Shown one piece after another: positions 40,481 to 50,676 of a stretch of 64,000 nt of DNA (its first letter is position 1; the number at the start of each line of letters is the position of its first letter). A program made the translations under genes and the position numbers. The DNA is from Sphingomonas sp. Leaf32 (lineage in GTDB: Bacteria; Pseudomonadota; Alphaproteobacteria; Sphingomonadales; Sphingomonadaceae): positions 977,199 through 1,041,198 of the forward strand of contig NZ_LMLA01000001.1 in NCBI RefSeq assembly GCF_001421765.1, written 5' to 3'. The notes under the pieces were generated by a model. The model did not search any database, had not been told where the DNA came from, and saw only the letters and a program-made list of their open reading frames with translations.

Positions 40481-41784
40481 AGACGCACCTGCTCATATCG
40501 ATCGGCCTTGCGACCGCCATGCTGGGCGGTTCGCTGGTGCTGGTGGGCAGCGGCACCGTGGCGGTCGCCTCTGCCGAGGACGGCGCGGCACGCAAGTTCG
40601 CGACGAAGGCGCTCAAGGCCCTAGGGAAGCAGCGGGCGACGGAGGCAGTGATGCTGGCCGAACAGGCAGTCGCACTGTCGCCGCGCGATGCCGCCTATCG
40701 CACGCTGCTCGGCCGGGCCTATCTGGCCGCCGGTCGGTTCGCATCGGCGGCGCAGGCATTCACCGACGTCCTGGCGCTGAACCCGGCGGACGCGCGGGCC
40801 GCGCTCAACCTCGCGCTGGCGCAGACCGCCACGGGCGAATGGGTCGCGGCGCGTGAGACCCTGACCGCCCATGCCGCCCGCATTTCGCCGGCGGATCGCG
40901 GGCTGGCGCTGGCGCTGGCCGGTGATCCGGCGGGGGGCATTGCGCTGCTGAGCGAAGCCGCGCGCGATCCGGCGGCGACCGCGACGGTACGTCAGAACCT
41001 CGCGCTCGCGCTGGCGCTCGACGGGCGCTGGGTCGATGCGCGCACGGTCGCGTCGGTCGACATGGCCCCGGCGCAGGTCGATCAGCGATTGATGGAATGG
41101 GCGTCGTTCGCTCGCCCCGAACATGCCGCGCAGCAGGTCGCGGCGCTGCTGGGCGTAACGCCGTCCGCGGCGGATCGCGGCCAGCCGGTCCAGCTGGCAC
41201 TGGTCGAGCCTGTTACCGGCGCGACGGTCGCACTGGCGCGGGCCGATCCGGTTCCGGAGGTCCCGGCCGCAGTCGTCGCCGTCGCGCCGGTCGGCAATAC
41301 ACCGGTCGTTCCCGCCGTGCCCGCGCCCGTCGAACTGGCGGCAGTCGCACGCCCGGCCATCACCTTCGCCCCGCGTCGCGAAATCGTGCAGGCGCTGCCC
41401 GGCAACTATCGTGAGCAGCAGGTGGTCCGCATGGCGGCCCGCGTCCGCCCGACCGCGCAGCCCGTGCGGATCGCCACCGTCACGACGGCGAAGGGCGATT
41501 ATTATGTGCAGCTCGGCGCGTTCGACAATGCCGGCGTCGCGCGCAACGCATGGCGGCGTATGAGCCGCGCCGTGCCCCGTCTTGCCGCGTTGTCGCCGCA
41601 GGGAATGCAGGCCAGCGTTCGCGGGGCCAGCTTCTACCGTCTCTCGGTCGGAGGGCTCGCCCGTACCGACGCGACGTCGCTGTGTGGCAGTATTCGTGCG
41701 AAGGGCGACCGGTGCTTCGTGCGTACCCATGCCGGCGAGCAGCTCGCCAGCTGGGCCCGTCCCGACCGTCTCGCTTCGCGCTAA
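40477..41784 (+). CDS. Secreted TPR and SPOR-domain protein
   Basis: The 435-residue precursor has a signal-like N-terminus (1-33) and TPR repeats (about 40-230, e.g. LLGRAYLAAGRFASAAQAFT and NLALAQTATGEW). A low-complexity Val/Pro/Ala linker (about 235-300) leads to a C-terminal SPOR domain (about 345-425) with YYVQLGAFDNAGVARNAW and FYRLSVGGLA. Its architecture mirrors the minus-strand SPOR protein at 38289-39221. The start overlaps the previous stop. Predicted location is the periplasm, possibly at the septum. Confidence 0.88.
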   Translation: MKTHLLISIGLATAMLGGSLVLVGSGTVAVASAEDGAARKFATKALKALGKQRATEAVMLAEQAVALSPRDAAYRTLLGRAYLAAGRFASAAQAFTDVLALNPADARAALNLALAQTATGEWVAARETLTAHAARISPADRGLALALAGDPAGGIALLSEAARDPAATATVRQNLALALALDGRWVDARTVASVDMAPAQVDQRLMEWASFARPEHAAQQVAALLGVTPSAADRGQPVQLALVEPVTGATVALARADPVPEVPAAVVAVAPVGNTPVVPAVPAPVELAAVARPAITFAPRREIVQALPGNYREQQVVRMAARVRPTAQPVRIATVTTAKGDYYVQLGAFDNAGVARNAWRRMSRAVPRLAALSPQGMQASVRGASFYRLSVGGLARTDATSLCGSIRAKGDRCFVRTHAGEQLASWARPDRLASR

Positions 41785-41812
41785 CGCCTTACCCGGTCCT
41801 CTCCCAGGGGGT

Positions 41813-41847
41813 GGCGGCGCGTTCCCTTACAGGAACGCGCCGCCTTT
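41813..41847. terminator. Bidirectional terminator overlapping the pyrC' stop codon
   Basis: A perfect 13-bp GC-rich stem (41813-41825 with 41832-41844) has a 6-nt loop and is followed by TTT. The pyrC' stop codon lies in the loop, so one arm is also the last codons of pyrC'. It serves the plus-strand SPOR operon; on the minus strand there is no T tract. Confidence 0.8.
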
Positions 41848-43029
41848 CATTACACGCACCGCGCGGCCTTGTACCGGCAGGCCGTCGAACGGGGTGTTCG
41901 CGGCCTTGCCCGCCAGCGCATCGGCGCGGACCTGCCACGGCGCGTCCTGATCGATCACGATCAGGTCCGCCGGCGCACCGACGTCGAGCGTGCCCGATTC
42001 GAGGCCGAGCAGCATCGCCGGGTTGCGCGACAGCAGCGCGAACAGCCGGTCGAGGCCGATCAATCCGTCGCGCACCAGCCCCAGCCCCAGCGGCAACAAC
42101 GTCTCCGCACCGGCCATGCCGGGTTCCGAATCGGCGAAGGGCAGGCGCTTGGCCTCCGGACCGCGCGGGTCGTGGCCCGAACACAGCACGTCGATCGTTC
42201 CGTCGGCGATTGCGGCCCGTGCCGCCTGCCGGTCGCTCTCATTGCGCAAGGGCGGCGACAGATGGGCGAAGGTGCGGAAATCGCTCATCGCGATGTCCGA
42301 CAGATAGAGGTGCGCCGGCGTAATGCCGCAGGTGACGCGCACCCCGCGCCGCTTTGCCGCGCGGATTAGGTCGAACCCGGCGGCGGTCGTCACTTGCCGG
42401 AAATGAAGGCGCGCGCCGGTGTCCTCCGCCAGCATCACGTCGCGCGCGATCGCCAGCGCTTCGGCCATTGCCGGGGCGGCGGGCAGGCCGAGGCGGGTTG
42501 CCGTCTCGCCCGCCGTTGCGACCGCGTCTCCGGCCAGTCCGCCATCCTCGGCATGGGCGATGACGACCAGGCCGCAGTCGCGGGCATAGGCCAGCACCTT
42601 GCGCATAACACCGCTGTCGGCGATCCAGCGCCGGCCGGTCGAGACCGCCGCCGCGCCCGCTTCGGCATTGATCGCCATTTCGGCGAGATCGGTACCGCGC
42701 AGCCCCTGCGTCGCGGCGGCGATCGGGTGAATCCAGATGTCGGGCTTGCCCATATGCGCCGCCCGCGCGACGATGCCCGGATCGTCGAGTACCGGGGCCT
42801 GATCGGGCATCAGCCCGACACGGACGATCCCGCCGGCGCGGCAGGCGGCGGCATCGATGCCGAACACGCCCAGATCGACGATGGCCGGCGCGATCAGCTT
42901 GCCCGAGGCGTCGATCGTCTCGGCCTCCGCCACATCGGCGGCGATGACGTCGCCATCAATCGACAGGTCGCGCGGAACGACGCCGCCGACCGGACAGACC
43001 AGCGTGCCGCCGGTGAACCGCTTGCTCAT
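41827..43029 (-). CDS. pyrC: Dihydroorotase-like protein lacking the metal-binding HxH (PyrC', PyrB partner)
   Basis: The 400-residue protein has the amidohydrolase barrel of the dihydroorotase family. The N-terminal metal motif (active enzymes have D-x-H-x-H-x-R) is replaced by VDLGVFGID, and the later DHAPH region reads GHDPRG. It is therefore probably inactive and acts as a structural partner of aspartate carbamoyltransferase, as in Pseudomonas-type complexes. The start overlaps the pyrB stop by 4 bp. A functional dihydroorotase should be elsewhere. Confidence 0.9.
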   Translation of the reverse strand: MSKRFTGGTLVCPVGGVVPRDLSIDGDVIAADVAEAETIDASGKLIAPAIVDLGVFGIDAAACRAGGIVRVGLMPDQAPVLDDPGIVARAAHMGKPDIWIHPIAAATQGLRGTDLAEMAINAEAGAAAVSTGRRWIADSGVMRKVLAYARDCGLVVIAHAEDGGLAGDAVATAGETATRLGLPAAPAMAEALAIARDVMLAEDTGARLHFRQVTTAAGFDLIRAAKRRGVRVTCGITPAHLYLSDIAMSDFRTFAHLSPPLRNESDRQAARAAIADGTIDVLCSGHDPRGPEAKRLPFADSEPGMAGAETLLPLGLGLVRDGLIGLDRLFALLSRNPAMLLGLESGTLDVGAPADLIVIDQDAPWQVRADALAGKAANTPFDGLPVQGRAVRVMKGGAFL

Positions 43030-44015
43030 GCCCAGCCCTCCACGCCGCGGCTGCGCCGGGTCAGCACGTCGAGGCAGGCCATGCGAACCGCCACGCCCAT
43101 TTCCACCTGTTCGGTGATCGTCGAGCGTTCGGGATCGTCCGCTACGTCGCTGGTGATCTCGATCCCTCGATTCATCGGGCCGGGGTGCATGACGATCGCG
43201 TGCGGTTCGGCGCGCTTCAGCCGTTCGCGAGTCAGTCCGTAGCGCAGGTGATATTCGCGGGTGGAAGGGATGAAGCCGCCGTTCATCCGTTCGTTCTGCA
43301 ACCTAAGCATCATCACGACGTCGGCCCCTTCCAATGCGGCATCGAAGTCGGTGAACGGCGTCACGCCCATCGATTCGATCGCGTGCGGCGTCAATGTTGC
43401 CGGGGCGACGACGCGAACCTCGGCGGCCAGCGTGGTGAGCGCCAGAATGTTCGACCGCGCCACCCGGCTGTGCAGGATGTCGCCGCAGATCACGACCCGC
43501 TTGTGGGCGATCCCTCCCAGCCTACGACGGATGGTCAGGGCGTCGAGCAGCGCCTGCGTCGGGTGTTCGTGCCAACCATCGCCCGCGTTCAGCACGGGGC
43601 AGTCGACCTTGTCCGCGATCAGTTGCACCGCGCCCGACGAGCTGTGACGGATGACGATCACGTCGGCGCGCATCGCGTTCAGCGTGACGGCGGTATCGAT
43701 CAGCGTCTCGCCTTTCTTCACGCTTGACTGGCCGGCGTGCATGTTGACCACGTCCGCGCCCAGCCGCTTGCCGGCGATCTCGAAGGACAGCAGCGTGCGC
43801 GTGCTGTTTTCGAAGAACGCGTTGATCTGCGTCACGCCCTTCAGCCGCTGGTCGCCGGGCGCCCGGCTGCGGTTGGCGTCGATCCATTGTTCCGCCTCGT
43901 CGAGCAGGAACAGGATTTCGTGGGGCTGCAAGCCCTCGATCCCGGTCAGGTGCCGATGCGGGAAAACGGCGCCGCCATCGATCATGGCGGCGGGGCGGTG
44001 GTCTGAAATAGGCAT
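43026..44015 (-). CDS. pyrB: Aspartate carbamoyltransferase catalytic subunit
   Basis: Makes carbamoyl aspartate in pyrimidine synthesis. The 329-residue protein has [13 protein letters not shown] (carbamoyl phosphate site), [14 protein letters not shown], and [13 protein letters not shown]. No pyrI regulatory subunit is present. It is coupled to pyrC' by a 4-bp overlap and lies 40 bp after ruvX. Confidence 0.97.
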   Translation of the reverse strand: MPISDHRPAAMIDGGAVFPHRHLTGIEGLQPHEILFLLDEAEQWIDANRSRAPGDQRLKGVTQINAFFENSTRTLLSFEIAGKRLGADVVNMHAGQSSVKKGETLIDTAVTLNAMRADVIVIRHSSSGAVQLIADKVDCPVLNAGDGWHEHPTQALLDALTIRRRLGGIAHKRVVICGDILHSRVARSNILALTTLAAEVRVVAPATLTPHAIESMGVTPFTDFDAALEGADVVMMLRLQNERMNGGFIPSTREYHLRYGLTRERLKRAEPHAIVMHPGPMNRGIEITSDVADDPERSTITEQVEMGVAVRMACLDVLTRRSRGVEGWA

Positions 44016-44055
44016 CGAGGCGACCGGTTAGGCCGCAGCGGCCCCATGCGCAAGC

Positions 44056-44526
44056 TCAGGCGAGCGGGACGTTCACCAACGCGTCGATCGCCCCTTGCAG
44101 GATATAGGCGGCGGCGAGCTTGTCGACGCGTTCGGCGCGTTTGGCGCGGCTCAGATCCTCGGCGATCATCTGTCGCTCGACCGCGACCGTCGACCAGCGT
44201 TCGTCCCACAGGAAGATGGGCAGGTTCAGGTCATCGAGGTTGCGGGCAAAGGCACGCACCGACTGGGTTCGCGGCGAATCGGTGCCGTCCATGTTGAGCG
44301 GCAGGCCGATGACGATGCCACGCACCGATTGCTGGCGGATCAACGTTGCCAATTGCGCCTTGTCGGCGGTGAACTTCGTCCGGTTGACCAGCAGGGCGGG
44401 GCTGGCGAAGCTCCACCCGGCATCGCACAGCGCGGTGCCGATCGTCTTCGTCCCGACGTCGAGGCCGATCAGCCGACCGCCTTCGGGCAGCGCGTCGCGA
44501 AAGACGGCGCGGTCTTCGGTAATCAT
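44056..44526 (-). CDS. ruvX: Holliday junction resolvase-like RNase H-fold protein (YqgF/RuvX)
   Basis: The 156-residue protein has the RNase H-fold acid in [30 protein letters not shown], and DERWSTV with [11 protein letters not shown]. RuvX is linked to 16S rRNA processing and possibly to Holliday junction cleavage. I chose ATG 44526 (MITEDRAVF) with GGGAG upstream; a GTG four codons earlier is possible. The start overlaps the stop of the DUF3089 gene by 4 bp. Confidence 0.93.
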   Translation of the reverse strand: MITEDRAVFRDALPEGGRLIGLDVGTKTIGTALCDAGWSFASPALLVNRTKFTADKAQLATLIRQQSVRGIVIGLPLNMDGTDSPRTQSVRAFARNLDDLNLPIFLWDERWSTVAVERQMIAEDLSRAKRAERVDKLAAAYILQGAIDALVNVPLA

Positions 44527-45659
44527 CGTTTCTCCCACGTCGCCAGCCTACGCAGCGCATCGGCGCGGACATTCGCCCAGAACAGGCTGTAGTCATAGAC
44601 GTGCCAGTTGTTGCCCGGCAGCACATAGGGGCCGAGGTCGGGCGGGTTGTCACCGATCGACAGGAAGCCGCGCGGGCCGCAGGCGGCGGGAACCAGCCCG
44701 GGCGTCATCGTCGCGTTCTCCAGCGACTTGTCGGGGATCAGCGTGCCGAGATTGGCGGTCGCCGGGGCTTGAGCGCCGGGCGTGCCGGTCAGCGGATTGG
44801 TGCAGACCATTGGGGTATTGGCACGGGGACGGCCGTCGAACCCGGTGGATGCATCATATTGTTCGACGATCAGCGAAGGATCGGCGGGTTCGGCGAAGCT
44901 CTGCCACGACAACAAACATCCTGCTTGATCGGGGGTGGCGCATTCGGGCAGGCCGAGTGCGGGAATGTCGGTCGCCTTCGATACCGGCCATCCGACGACG
45001 TAAGCGGCGACGACCCGCCGGGCGAGCGACGTGCCCGCGACTTTCTCGCGCAGCAACCGGGTCAGGTGCAGCGCCCCCTGGCTATGCCCGGCGAGGATGA
45101 TCGGGCGCTTCGGGTCGACTTCACGCAAGAACCGATCGAATGCCGATTCGATGTCGTGATAGGCGAGGTCCAGCGCCTGGCCCGCAGCGGCCTCGCTGGT
45201 CAGGAATGCGCCGAACGTCGCCTGCCGATAGTGCGGTGCCCATACCCGTCCCGCCGCACTGAACGCGCTGGCCTGTCCGCGCAGGAAGATGCGCGCACGA
45301 TCATTCGTCTCGGCATCGTCCAGCGCCGCGTTCCAGCGGTCGGTGCCGACGAACGATGTCGGGTGGACAAAGAAGATTTCGGCCCGACCGGCGGGCGTGG
45401 GCGCGACGCCCGGCGGCAACCAGTCGACCGGTGTGTTCGTCAGCCCCGGCCGCGCGAACCACATCGCCTTGTCGGCATATAACCGCGACGGGATGGTCGC
45501 TTCGGTGCGGAACGCGACGCTCGGCACCATCGCGCGGCGCAACAGGTCGTTGCCGAACAGACGATAGGCGACCGCGCCGAGGATGACGAGGACGATCAGC
45601 GTCGCCACGATATACAGGAATTTGCGCGCCAATCGGAACTCCACCGCTGTTGCGGCCAC
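44523..45659 (-). CDS. DUF3089 alpha/beta hydrolase, membrane-anchored
   Basis: The 378-residue protein has an N-terminal membrane helix (about 13-34) and an alpha/beta hydrolase domain with nucleophile elbow GHSQG (Ser in [11 protein letters not shown]) and the DUF3089 segments FFVHPTSF and [14 protein letters not shown] catalytic His near NNWHVYDY is plausible. The substrate is unknown. It is the first gene of a unit leading to ruvX-pyrB-pyrC' and is divergent from gatC across 81 bp. Confidence 0.88.
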   Translation of the reverse strand: MAATAVEFRLARKFLYIVATLIVLVILGAVAYRLFGNDLLRRAMVPSVAFRTEATIPSRLYADKAMWFARPGLTNTPVDWLPPGVAPTPAGRAEIFFVHPTSFVGTDRWNAALDDAETNDRARIFLRGQASAFSAAGRVWAPHYRQATFGAFLTSEAAAGQALDLAYHDIESAFDRFLREVDPKRPIILAGHSQGALHLTRLLREKVAGTSLARRVVAAYVVGWPVSKATDIPALGLPECATPDQAGCLLSWQSFAEPADPSLIVEQYDASTGFDGRPRANTPMVCTNPLTGTPGAQAPATANLGTLIPDKSLENATMTPGLVPAACGPRGFLSIGDNPPDLGPYVLPGNNWHVYDYSLFWANVRADALRRLATWEKR

Positions 45660-45740
45660 TCGATGCGGGATGGCGCGGGCGCGCGCAACCGCTTTGCGGG
45701 TGCTTGTGGGGGGCGGGCGAGGATGCTAGCCGCCCTTTCC

Positions 45741-46028
45741 ATGTCCGTCGAACCTGCAACCGTAAAGCGCGTGGCCGGCCTTGCCCGTATCGCGATCACC
45801 GATGCCGAAGCCGAAAAGCTGGCACCTGAACTCGGCAACATCCTTGGCTGGATCGAACAGCTGGGAGAGGTCGATACCCAAGGCGTCGAGCCGATGACGG
45901 CCGTCATCCCCAATCATCTGCGCCTGCGCGAGGACGTCGTCACCGATGGCGATGTACGCGACCGGGTGCTCGCCAATGCGCCGCAGGGCGAGCATGGCTT
46001 TTTCACCGTTCCGAAAGTGATCGAATAG
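45741..46028 (+). CDS. gatC: Asp/Glu-tRNA amidotransferase subunit GatC
   Basis: Small scaffold of GatCAB, which converts Glu-tRNA(Gln) and Asp-tRNA(Asn). The 95-residue protein starts [19 protein letters not shown] and contains [11 protein letters not shown], then GVEPMTAV and FFTVPKVIE, all typical. Its TAG shares one base with the gatA GTG start, so gatA is coupled. Confidence 0.95.
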   Translation: MSVEPATVKRVAGLARIAITDAEAEKLAPELGNILGWIEQLGEVDTQGVEPMTAVIPNHLRLREDVVTDGDVRDRVLANAPQGEHGFFTVPKVIE

Positions 46029-47509
46029 TGTCGAACCTGACCGATCTTGGCGTCGCCGCGATCCGCGACGGCGTGCGTGCCGGTACGTTTTCGGCGCGCG
46101 ACGTGGCGGATGCGTTCATCACCGCCGTCGCCGCTGCGAAGCCGCTAAATGCCTTCCTGGTCGAAACGCCCGACCACGCGTTGGCCGCCGCCAAGGTCGC
46201 CGACGATGCGCGGGCGGCGGGCGAGACGCTCAAGCCGCTGGCCGGCGTGCCGATCGGCATGAAGGACCTATTCTGCACGCAGGGCGTCGAGACGACGGCG
46301 GCGAGCGGCATCCTGAAGGGGTTCGTGCCGCAGTATGAGTCTACGGTGTCCGGCAATTTGTGGAATGCCGGCGCGGGGATGTTGGGCAAGCTGAACCTCG
46401 ACCAGTTCGCCATGGGTTCGTCCAACGAAACCAGCGCATTCGGCAACGTCATCTCGCCGTGGCGGCGTCCGAACGACACCGCGCCGATGGCGCCGGGCGG
46501 GTCGTCGGGCGGATCGTCGGCGGCGATCGCGGCGCGGTTGTGCCCGGCGGCGACCGGCACCGACACCGGCGGTTCGATCCGCCAGCCGGCCGCCTTCGTC
46601 GGCATCACCGGCATCAAGCCGACCTATGGCCGCTGCTCGCGCTACGGTGTCGTCGCCTTCGCCTCCTCACTCGACCAGGCGGGGCCGATGGCGCGCGACG
46701 TGCGCGACTGCGCGATCATGCTGGAGGCGATGGCTGGGTTCGATCCGAAGGATTCGACCTCGCTCGACCTGCCCGTCCCGGCATGGGAAGCGGGGCTGAA
46801 CGCCAGCATGGCGGGCAAGCGCGTCGGAATCCCCAAGGAATATCGCGTCGACGGGATGCCGGCCGAGATCGAGGCGCTGTGGCAGCAGGGGATCGAGTGG
46901 CTGAAGGATGCCGGCGCGGAGATCGTCGAGGTCTCGCTGCCGCACACCAAATATGCGCTGCCGGCCTATTACATCATCGCACCCGCCGAAGCGTCGTCGA
47001 ACCTCGCCCGCTATGACGGCGTGCGCTTTGGCCAGCGCGTGCTGCCCGATGGCGCGGGCCTGCAGGACATGTACGCCGCGACCCGCGCCGCCGGTTTCGG
47101 CGACGAAGTGAAGCGCCGGATCATGATCGGCACCTATGTGCTCTCGGCCGGCTTCTACGACGCCTATTACACGCAGGCACAGAAGGTGCGGACGCTGATC
47201 GCGCGCGATTTCGAACGGGCGTGGGAACAGTGCGACGTGCTACTGACCCCGACCGCGCCATCGGCGGCGTTCGCGCTGGGCGAGAAGAGCGCCGATCCGA
47301 TCGCAATGTACCTGAACGACGTGTTCACCGTGCCGTCGTCGCTGGCCGGCCTGCCGGCAATGAGCGTGCCGGGCGGCGTCGACAAGGACGGGCTGCCGCT
47401 GGGGCTTCAGATCATCGGCAAGCCGCTGGACGAGCAGGGCGTGCTGAATGCCGGTCTGGCGATCGAGCAGCGCGCGGGGTTCGTCGCTCGCGCGGATAAG
47501 TGGTGGTGA
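46028..47509 (+). CDS. gatA: Asp/Glu-tRNA amidotransferase subunit GatA
   Basis: The amidase that frees ammonia from glutamine for GatB. The 493-residue protein uses a GTG start overlapping the gatC stop by one base. The amidase-signature catalytic residues are visible: Lys in [10 protein letters not shown], the cis-Ser region [12 protein letters not shown] and the nucleophile loop [11 protein letters not shown]. Length is normal. The stop overlaps a GTG that begins a small gene. Confidence 0.97.
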   Translation: MSNLTDLGVAAIRDGVRAGTFSARDVADAFITAVAAAKPLNAFLVETPDHALAAAKVADDARAAGETLKPLAGVPIGMKDLFCTQGVETTAASGILKGFVPQYESTVSGNLWNAGAGMLGKLNLDQFAMGSSNETSAFGNVISPWRRPNDTAPMAPGGSSGGSSAAIAARLCPAATGTDTGGSIRQPAAFVGITGIKPTYGRCSRYGVVAFASSLDQAGPMARDVRDCAIMLEAMAGFDPKDSTSLDLPVPAWEAGLNASMAGKRVGIPKEYRVDGMPAEIEALWQQGIEWLKDAGAEIVEVSLPHTKYALPAYYIIAPAEASSNLARYDGVRFGQRVLPDGAGLQDMYAATRAAGFGDEVKRRIMIGTYVLSAGFYDAYYTQAQKVRTLIARDFERAWEQCDVLLTPTAPSAAFALGEKSADPIAMYLNDVFTVPSSLAGLPAMSVPGGVDKDGLPLGLQIIGKPLDEQGVLNAGLAIEQRAGFVARADKWW

Positions 47510-47688
47510 GCCTGTTCGACTGGTTGGAGGTACTGGGCGACGTGCCCGGCATCTTCGACTGGTTGAGCAAGCGAAAGGATGATCGTCCTGCCCGCCGACG
47601 AGCGATCGATCGGCAGGCGAAAACGGAACGGCGCGAACGGCATCGACTGTTCCGACGCCCAGAACGTGGATTGAATGAGAATGACTGA
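47506..47688 (+). CDS. Small basic hypothetical protein between gatA and gatB
   Basis: A 60-residue frame from GTG 47506 (overlapping the gatA TGA) to TGA 47688 (overlapping the gatB start region). It begins [20 protein letters not shown], which could form an amphipathic helix, and continues as a very basic segment ([20 protein letters not shown]). Coupling on both sides supports expression. I know no homologue. Two GTG codons just upstream are alternative starts. Without it, gatA and gatB would be separated by 171 bp. Confidence 0.55.
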   Translation: MSLFDWLEVLGDVPGIFDWLSKRKDDRPARRRAIDRQAKTERRERHRLFRRPERGLNEND

Positions 47689-49165
47689 GTCCACCTACCG
47701 CATCCGTGGCGCGACCGGTGACTGGGAGGTCGTGATCGGCCTCGAAGTCCATGCGCAGGTCACGTCGAACGCCAAGCTATTCTCGGGCGCGGCGACCGCC
47801 TTTGGTGCCGAGCCGAATACGCAAGTATCGCTGGTCGATGCCGCGATGCCGGGCACGTTACCGACGCCGAACCGCGAGTGCATTCGGCAGGCGGTGCGCA
47901 CCGGCATGGCGATCGACGCGGTCATCAACAAATGGTCGCGCTTCGACCGTAAGAATTATTTCTATGCCGATCTGCCGCAGGGCTATCAGATCAGCCAGCT
48001 CTATCACCCGCTGGTCGGCGAGGGTTCGGTTACGGTCGTTCTCGATGAGAAGGACCCGAACAGCCGCCCCAAGACGATCGGGGTCGAGCGCATCCATGTC
48101 GAACAGGATGCCGGTAAGCTGATGCACGACCAGCATCCGACGCGCTCCTACGTCGATCTCAACCGATCGGGCGTGGCGCTGATGGAAATCGTCAGCCGAC
48201 CGGACATGACTTCGCCTGCCGAAGCAGGGGCTTACCTGTCGAAGCTGCGGTCGATTCTTCGCTATGTCGGGTCGTGCGACGGTAACATGGACCAGGGGTC
48301 GATGCGCGCCGACGTCAACGTCTCGGTCCGCCGCCCGGGCGAGGAGCTGGGGACCCGGACCGAGACGAAGAACGTCAATTCGGTCCGCTTCGTGATGGCG
48401 GCGATCGAATATGAGGCGAACCGGCAGGTCGCGGTGCTGGAAGATGGCGGGCGCATCGTGCAGGAAACCCGCCTGTTCGATCCGGACAAGGGCGTGACCC
48501 GGTCGATGCGGTCGAAGGAAGACGCGCACGACTATCGGTACTTTCCCGACCCGGATCTTCTCCCGCTCGAACTGGACGACGCGTTCCTCGACGAATGCCG
48601 CGCGTCCCTGCCGGAACTGCCCGATGCCAAGCGTCGGCGGTATGAAGGCGAACTGGGCCTGTCGGCGTACAATGCCGCAGTGCTGACCGCCGAGGTCGAG
48701 ACGGCCCGCTGGTTCGAGGCGCTGCTGGCCGAATGCGGTTCAGACGTGCCGGCAAAGTCGGCCGCCAACTGGTTGATTTCCGACCTCTATGGTGCGCTCA
48801 ACCGATTGGGCAAGGGTATCGTCGATAGCCCGGTATCGCCAGCGCAGGGCGCGGAACTGCTCAAGCTCGTCGCCGATGGCACGCTGTCGGGCACGTTGTC
48901 GAAGCAGGTGTTCGAGATCATGCTCGAAACCGGGCAGGGCGCGAACGCCATCGTCGAGGAGCGCGGCCTCAAGCAGACCAGCGACACCGGTGCGATCGAG
49001 GCGGTGATCGCCGAGGTCATGGAGAAGAATGCCGACAAGGTCGCCGACTATCGCGGCGGCAAGGACAAGCTGTTCGGGTTCTTCGTCGGACAGACGATGA
49101 AGGCGATGGGCGGCAAGGCCAATCCGGGCGTGGTCAACGACCTGCTGAAGAAGGCGCTGGGATGA
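47681..49165 (+). CDS. gatB: Asp/Glu-tRNA amidotransferase subunit GatB
   Basis: The kinase and amidotransferase subunit of GatCAB. The protein of 494 residues has [22 protein letters not shown], the metal and ATP region [10 protein letters not shown], and [12 protein letters not shown]-terminal tail domain (YqeY-like, about 400-494) has [11 protein letters not shown] and [11 protein letters not shown] use ATG 47681 ([10 protein letters not shown]); ATG 47675 is two codons earlier. The stop overlaps the next gene by 4 bp. Confidence 0.96.
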   Translation: MTESTYRIRGATGDWEVVIGLEVHAQVTSNAKLFSGAATAFGAEPNTQVSLVDAAMPGTLPTPNRECIRQAVRTGMAIDAVINKWSRFDRKNYFYADLPQGYQISQLYHPLVGEGSVTVVLDEKDPNSRPKTIGVERIHVEQDAGKLMHDQHPTRSYVDLNRSGVALMEIVSRPDMTSPAEAGAYLSKLRSILRYVGSCDGNMDQGSMRADVNVSVRRPGEELGTRTETKNVNSVRFVMAAIEYEANRQVAVLEDGGRIVQETRLFDPDKGVTRSMRSKEDAHDYRYFPDPDLLPLELDDAFLDECRASLPELPDAKRRRYEGELGLSAYNAAVLTAEVETARWFEALLAECGSDVPAKSAANWLISDLYGALNRLGKGIVDSPVSPAQGAELLKLVADGTLSGTLSKQVFEIMLETGQGANAIVEERGLKQTSDTGAIEAVIAEVMEKNADKVADYRGGKDKLFGFFVGQTMKAMGGKANPGVVNDLLKKALG

Positions 49166-49791
49166 TGAAGGCGACGCGACGCGCGCTCTTGGTGGCGCTG
49201 GCACTGGCCGGACCGGCATGGGCGCAGGCCCCGGCACCGCAACCGGCCGCTGAACCGCCGCTGCCGCGCGTCGCGATCGTCACCAATGCCGGCACCCTGA
49301 CCGTCGAGGTCGAGGTGAAGCGCGCGCCGATCACCGCCGCGAATTTCCTGCGCTATGTCGACCAGAAGCGGCTCGATGGCACGAGTTTCTACCGTATCGT
49401 GAAGGTCGGGCCGGAGTTCGGCTTCGTCCAGTTCGGACCGCAGGGCGATCCGAAGCGGAACTTAGCGCCGATCAAGCATGAACCGACCACCCAGACGGGG
49501 TTATCGCATACTGACGGCACGCTGTCGGTCGCGCGGTTGGGGCTGGGTACCGCCCGCGGCGAGTTCACGATTTCGGTCGGGGATCAGCGTCGGGCGCTGG
49601 ATGCCGCGCCGGGCGTGCCGGCGGACGGGCAGGGCTATGCCGCCTTTGCCCGGATCGTCGATGGTCGCGACGTGCTGGTGAAGATTCTCGATACGCCGGT
49701 CGATCCGGCCAAGGCGAGCAACGGCGCATTCAAGGGCGAAATGCCCGCCGCGCCGGTGAAGATCATCACCGCGCGGCGGGTACGGGGATAA
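49162..49791 (+). CDS. Periplasmic cyclophilin-type peptidyl-prolyl isomerase
   Basis: The 209-residue precursor has a signal peptide (about 1-22, ALAGPAWAQ) and a cyclophilin domain with [24 protein letters not shown]. The active-site Arg in FYRIV is present, but the usual QGGD is altered to VQFGPQGD, and GFTISVG-like GEFTISVG is kept. Function is probably folding of exported proteins, with reduced or altered isomerase activity possible. It is coupled to gatB by overlap. Confidence 0.88.
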   Translation: MMKATRRALLVALALAGPAWAQAPAPQPAAEPPLPRVAIVTNAGTLTVEVEVKRAPITAANFLRYVDQKRLDGTSFYRIVKVGPEFGFVQFGPQGDPKRNLAPIKHEPTTQTGLSHTDGTLSVARLGLGTARGEFTISVGDQRRALDAAPGVPADGQGYAAFARIVDGRDVLVKILDTPVDPAKASNGAFKGEMPAAPVKIITARRVRG

Positions 49792-49826
49792 CAGGGCCAG
49801 AGCGCTGACGCTTCAATCCCGCCATA

Positions 49827-49911
49827 CACGTCACCTCAGCAAAGGCTGGGGTCTCCTGCGGCTCCTGGGGGGCCTGCAACCGGAAGATTCCAGCATGCAC
49901 TGGAATGACGT
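49827..49911. repeat. Degenerate GTCATCCCGGC-type repeat after the cyclophilin gene
   Basis: Arms near 49827-49853 and 49885-49911 are diverged inverted copies (ACGTCACCTCAGC against GGAATGACGT). It lies between convergent genes and may help termination. Confidence 0.5.
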
Positions 49912-49936
49912 TCGTGGATAGGCTTGCAGTACGAGC

Positions 49937-50155
49937 TTACTGTCCGTCAGCCTCCTGATTGCGGACGACTCCGCCGGAACCGCCGGCGGTGTCCGGTGAA
50001 ACGGTCGGTTCGGTCGGCGGCGTCGCGCCGTTACCGGTGCCGCCGCGCTCTACATCGCCGTTGACCGCGTCGACGGCCTTTTCGATGTCGCTGCGGCGTT
50101 CGGTGTCGTCCTGCGGTGCGCTGTCGGGATGCGCGCTGCGATCGCGGTCGCTCAT
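49937..50155 (-). CDS. Small acidic hypothetical protein
   Basis: A 72-residue frame starting 1 bp after the stop of the proline-rich gene, with AAGGAA 6 bp upstream. It begins MSDRDRSAHPDSAPQDDTER, has one possible helix (DIEKAVDAVNGDVE) and a Gly/Thr/Pro-rich tail. It looks largely disordered, like small stress-related proteins in this group, but no family is recognised. Confidence 0.6.
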   Translation of the reverse strand: MSDRDRSAHPDSAPQDDTERRSDIEKAVDAVNGDVERGGTGNGATPPTEPTVSPDTAGGSGGVVRNQEADGQ

Positions 50156-50156
50156 G

Positions 50157-50387
50157 TCAGTTTCCTTCCATCACCGGCTGGCCGGGTACGGGCGTCACGC
50201 CCGGATCACTGCCTGGCATCGGGCTGGGAATGTCGATGTCCGGTCCGGGTACGTCGATTTCCGGCGGGGGCGCGGTCGGCTGGCCCGGTTCGGTCTGCGG
50301 CACGGGATGTTCCGGGGGCGGGGTGGTCGGGGCGACGCCCGGATCGGGGGCGGGCGTCTCGGCGGGGATTGGCGGTTCGACGGGCAT
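50157..50387 (-). CDS. Small proline-rich hypothetical protein
   Basis: A 76-residue frame with AGGAGAGA just upstream of the ATG. The sequence is about one third proline with repeated PxPxxDxP units (MPVEPPIPAETPAPDPGVAP; DVPGPDIDIPSPMPGSDPGV). It has no signal peptide and no membrane segment. The strong binding site and tight spacing to the next gene support real expression. Function is unknown. Confidence 0.6.
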   Translation of the reverse strand: MPVEPPIPAETPAPDPGVAPTTPPPEHPVPQTEPGQPTAPPPEIDVPGPDIDIPSPMPGSDPGVTPVPGQPVMEGN

Positions 50388-50524
50388 GATTCAGTCTCTC
50401 CTTCCGCTCCCCAACGTCCGCCGCGCGGACGGGTTGCGGCGGCGATGCAACTCTGCGAAGCGTGGCGACTTGCCCCGGCGCACATGACTGCTATAGACGC
50501 GCCCGTGCCGGCGGCGTCCGCTCG

Positions 50525-50609
50525 GCGGGCGTGGCGGAACTGGTAGACGCGCTGGATTTAGGTTCCAGTATCGAAAGATGTGGGGGTTCGACTCCCTTCG
50601 CCCGCACCA
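50525..50609 (+). tRNA. tRNA-Leu (TAG)
   Basis: An 85-nt gene with a long variable arm (GTATCGAAAGATG region) and encoded CCA. The acceptor GCGGGCG pairs with CGCCCGC and the anticodon loop TTTAGGT gives anticodon TAG. It lies 67 bp before the trigger factor start. Confidence 0.95.
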
Positions 50610-50676
50610 GTGACGCCGCCAGCGCCTGTCGAAGCTGGAGCCGCTCCATTCGATTCTTTTGACGAAAGCCGTGAGA

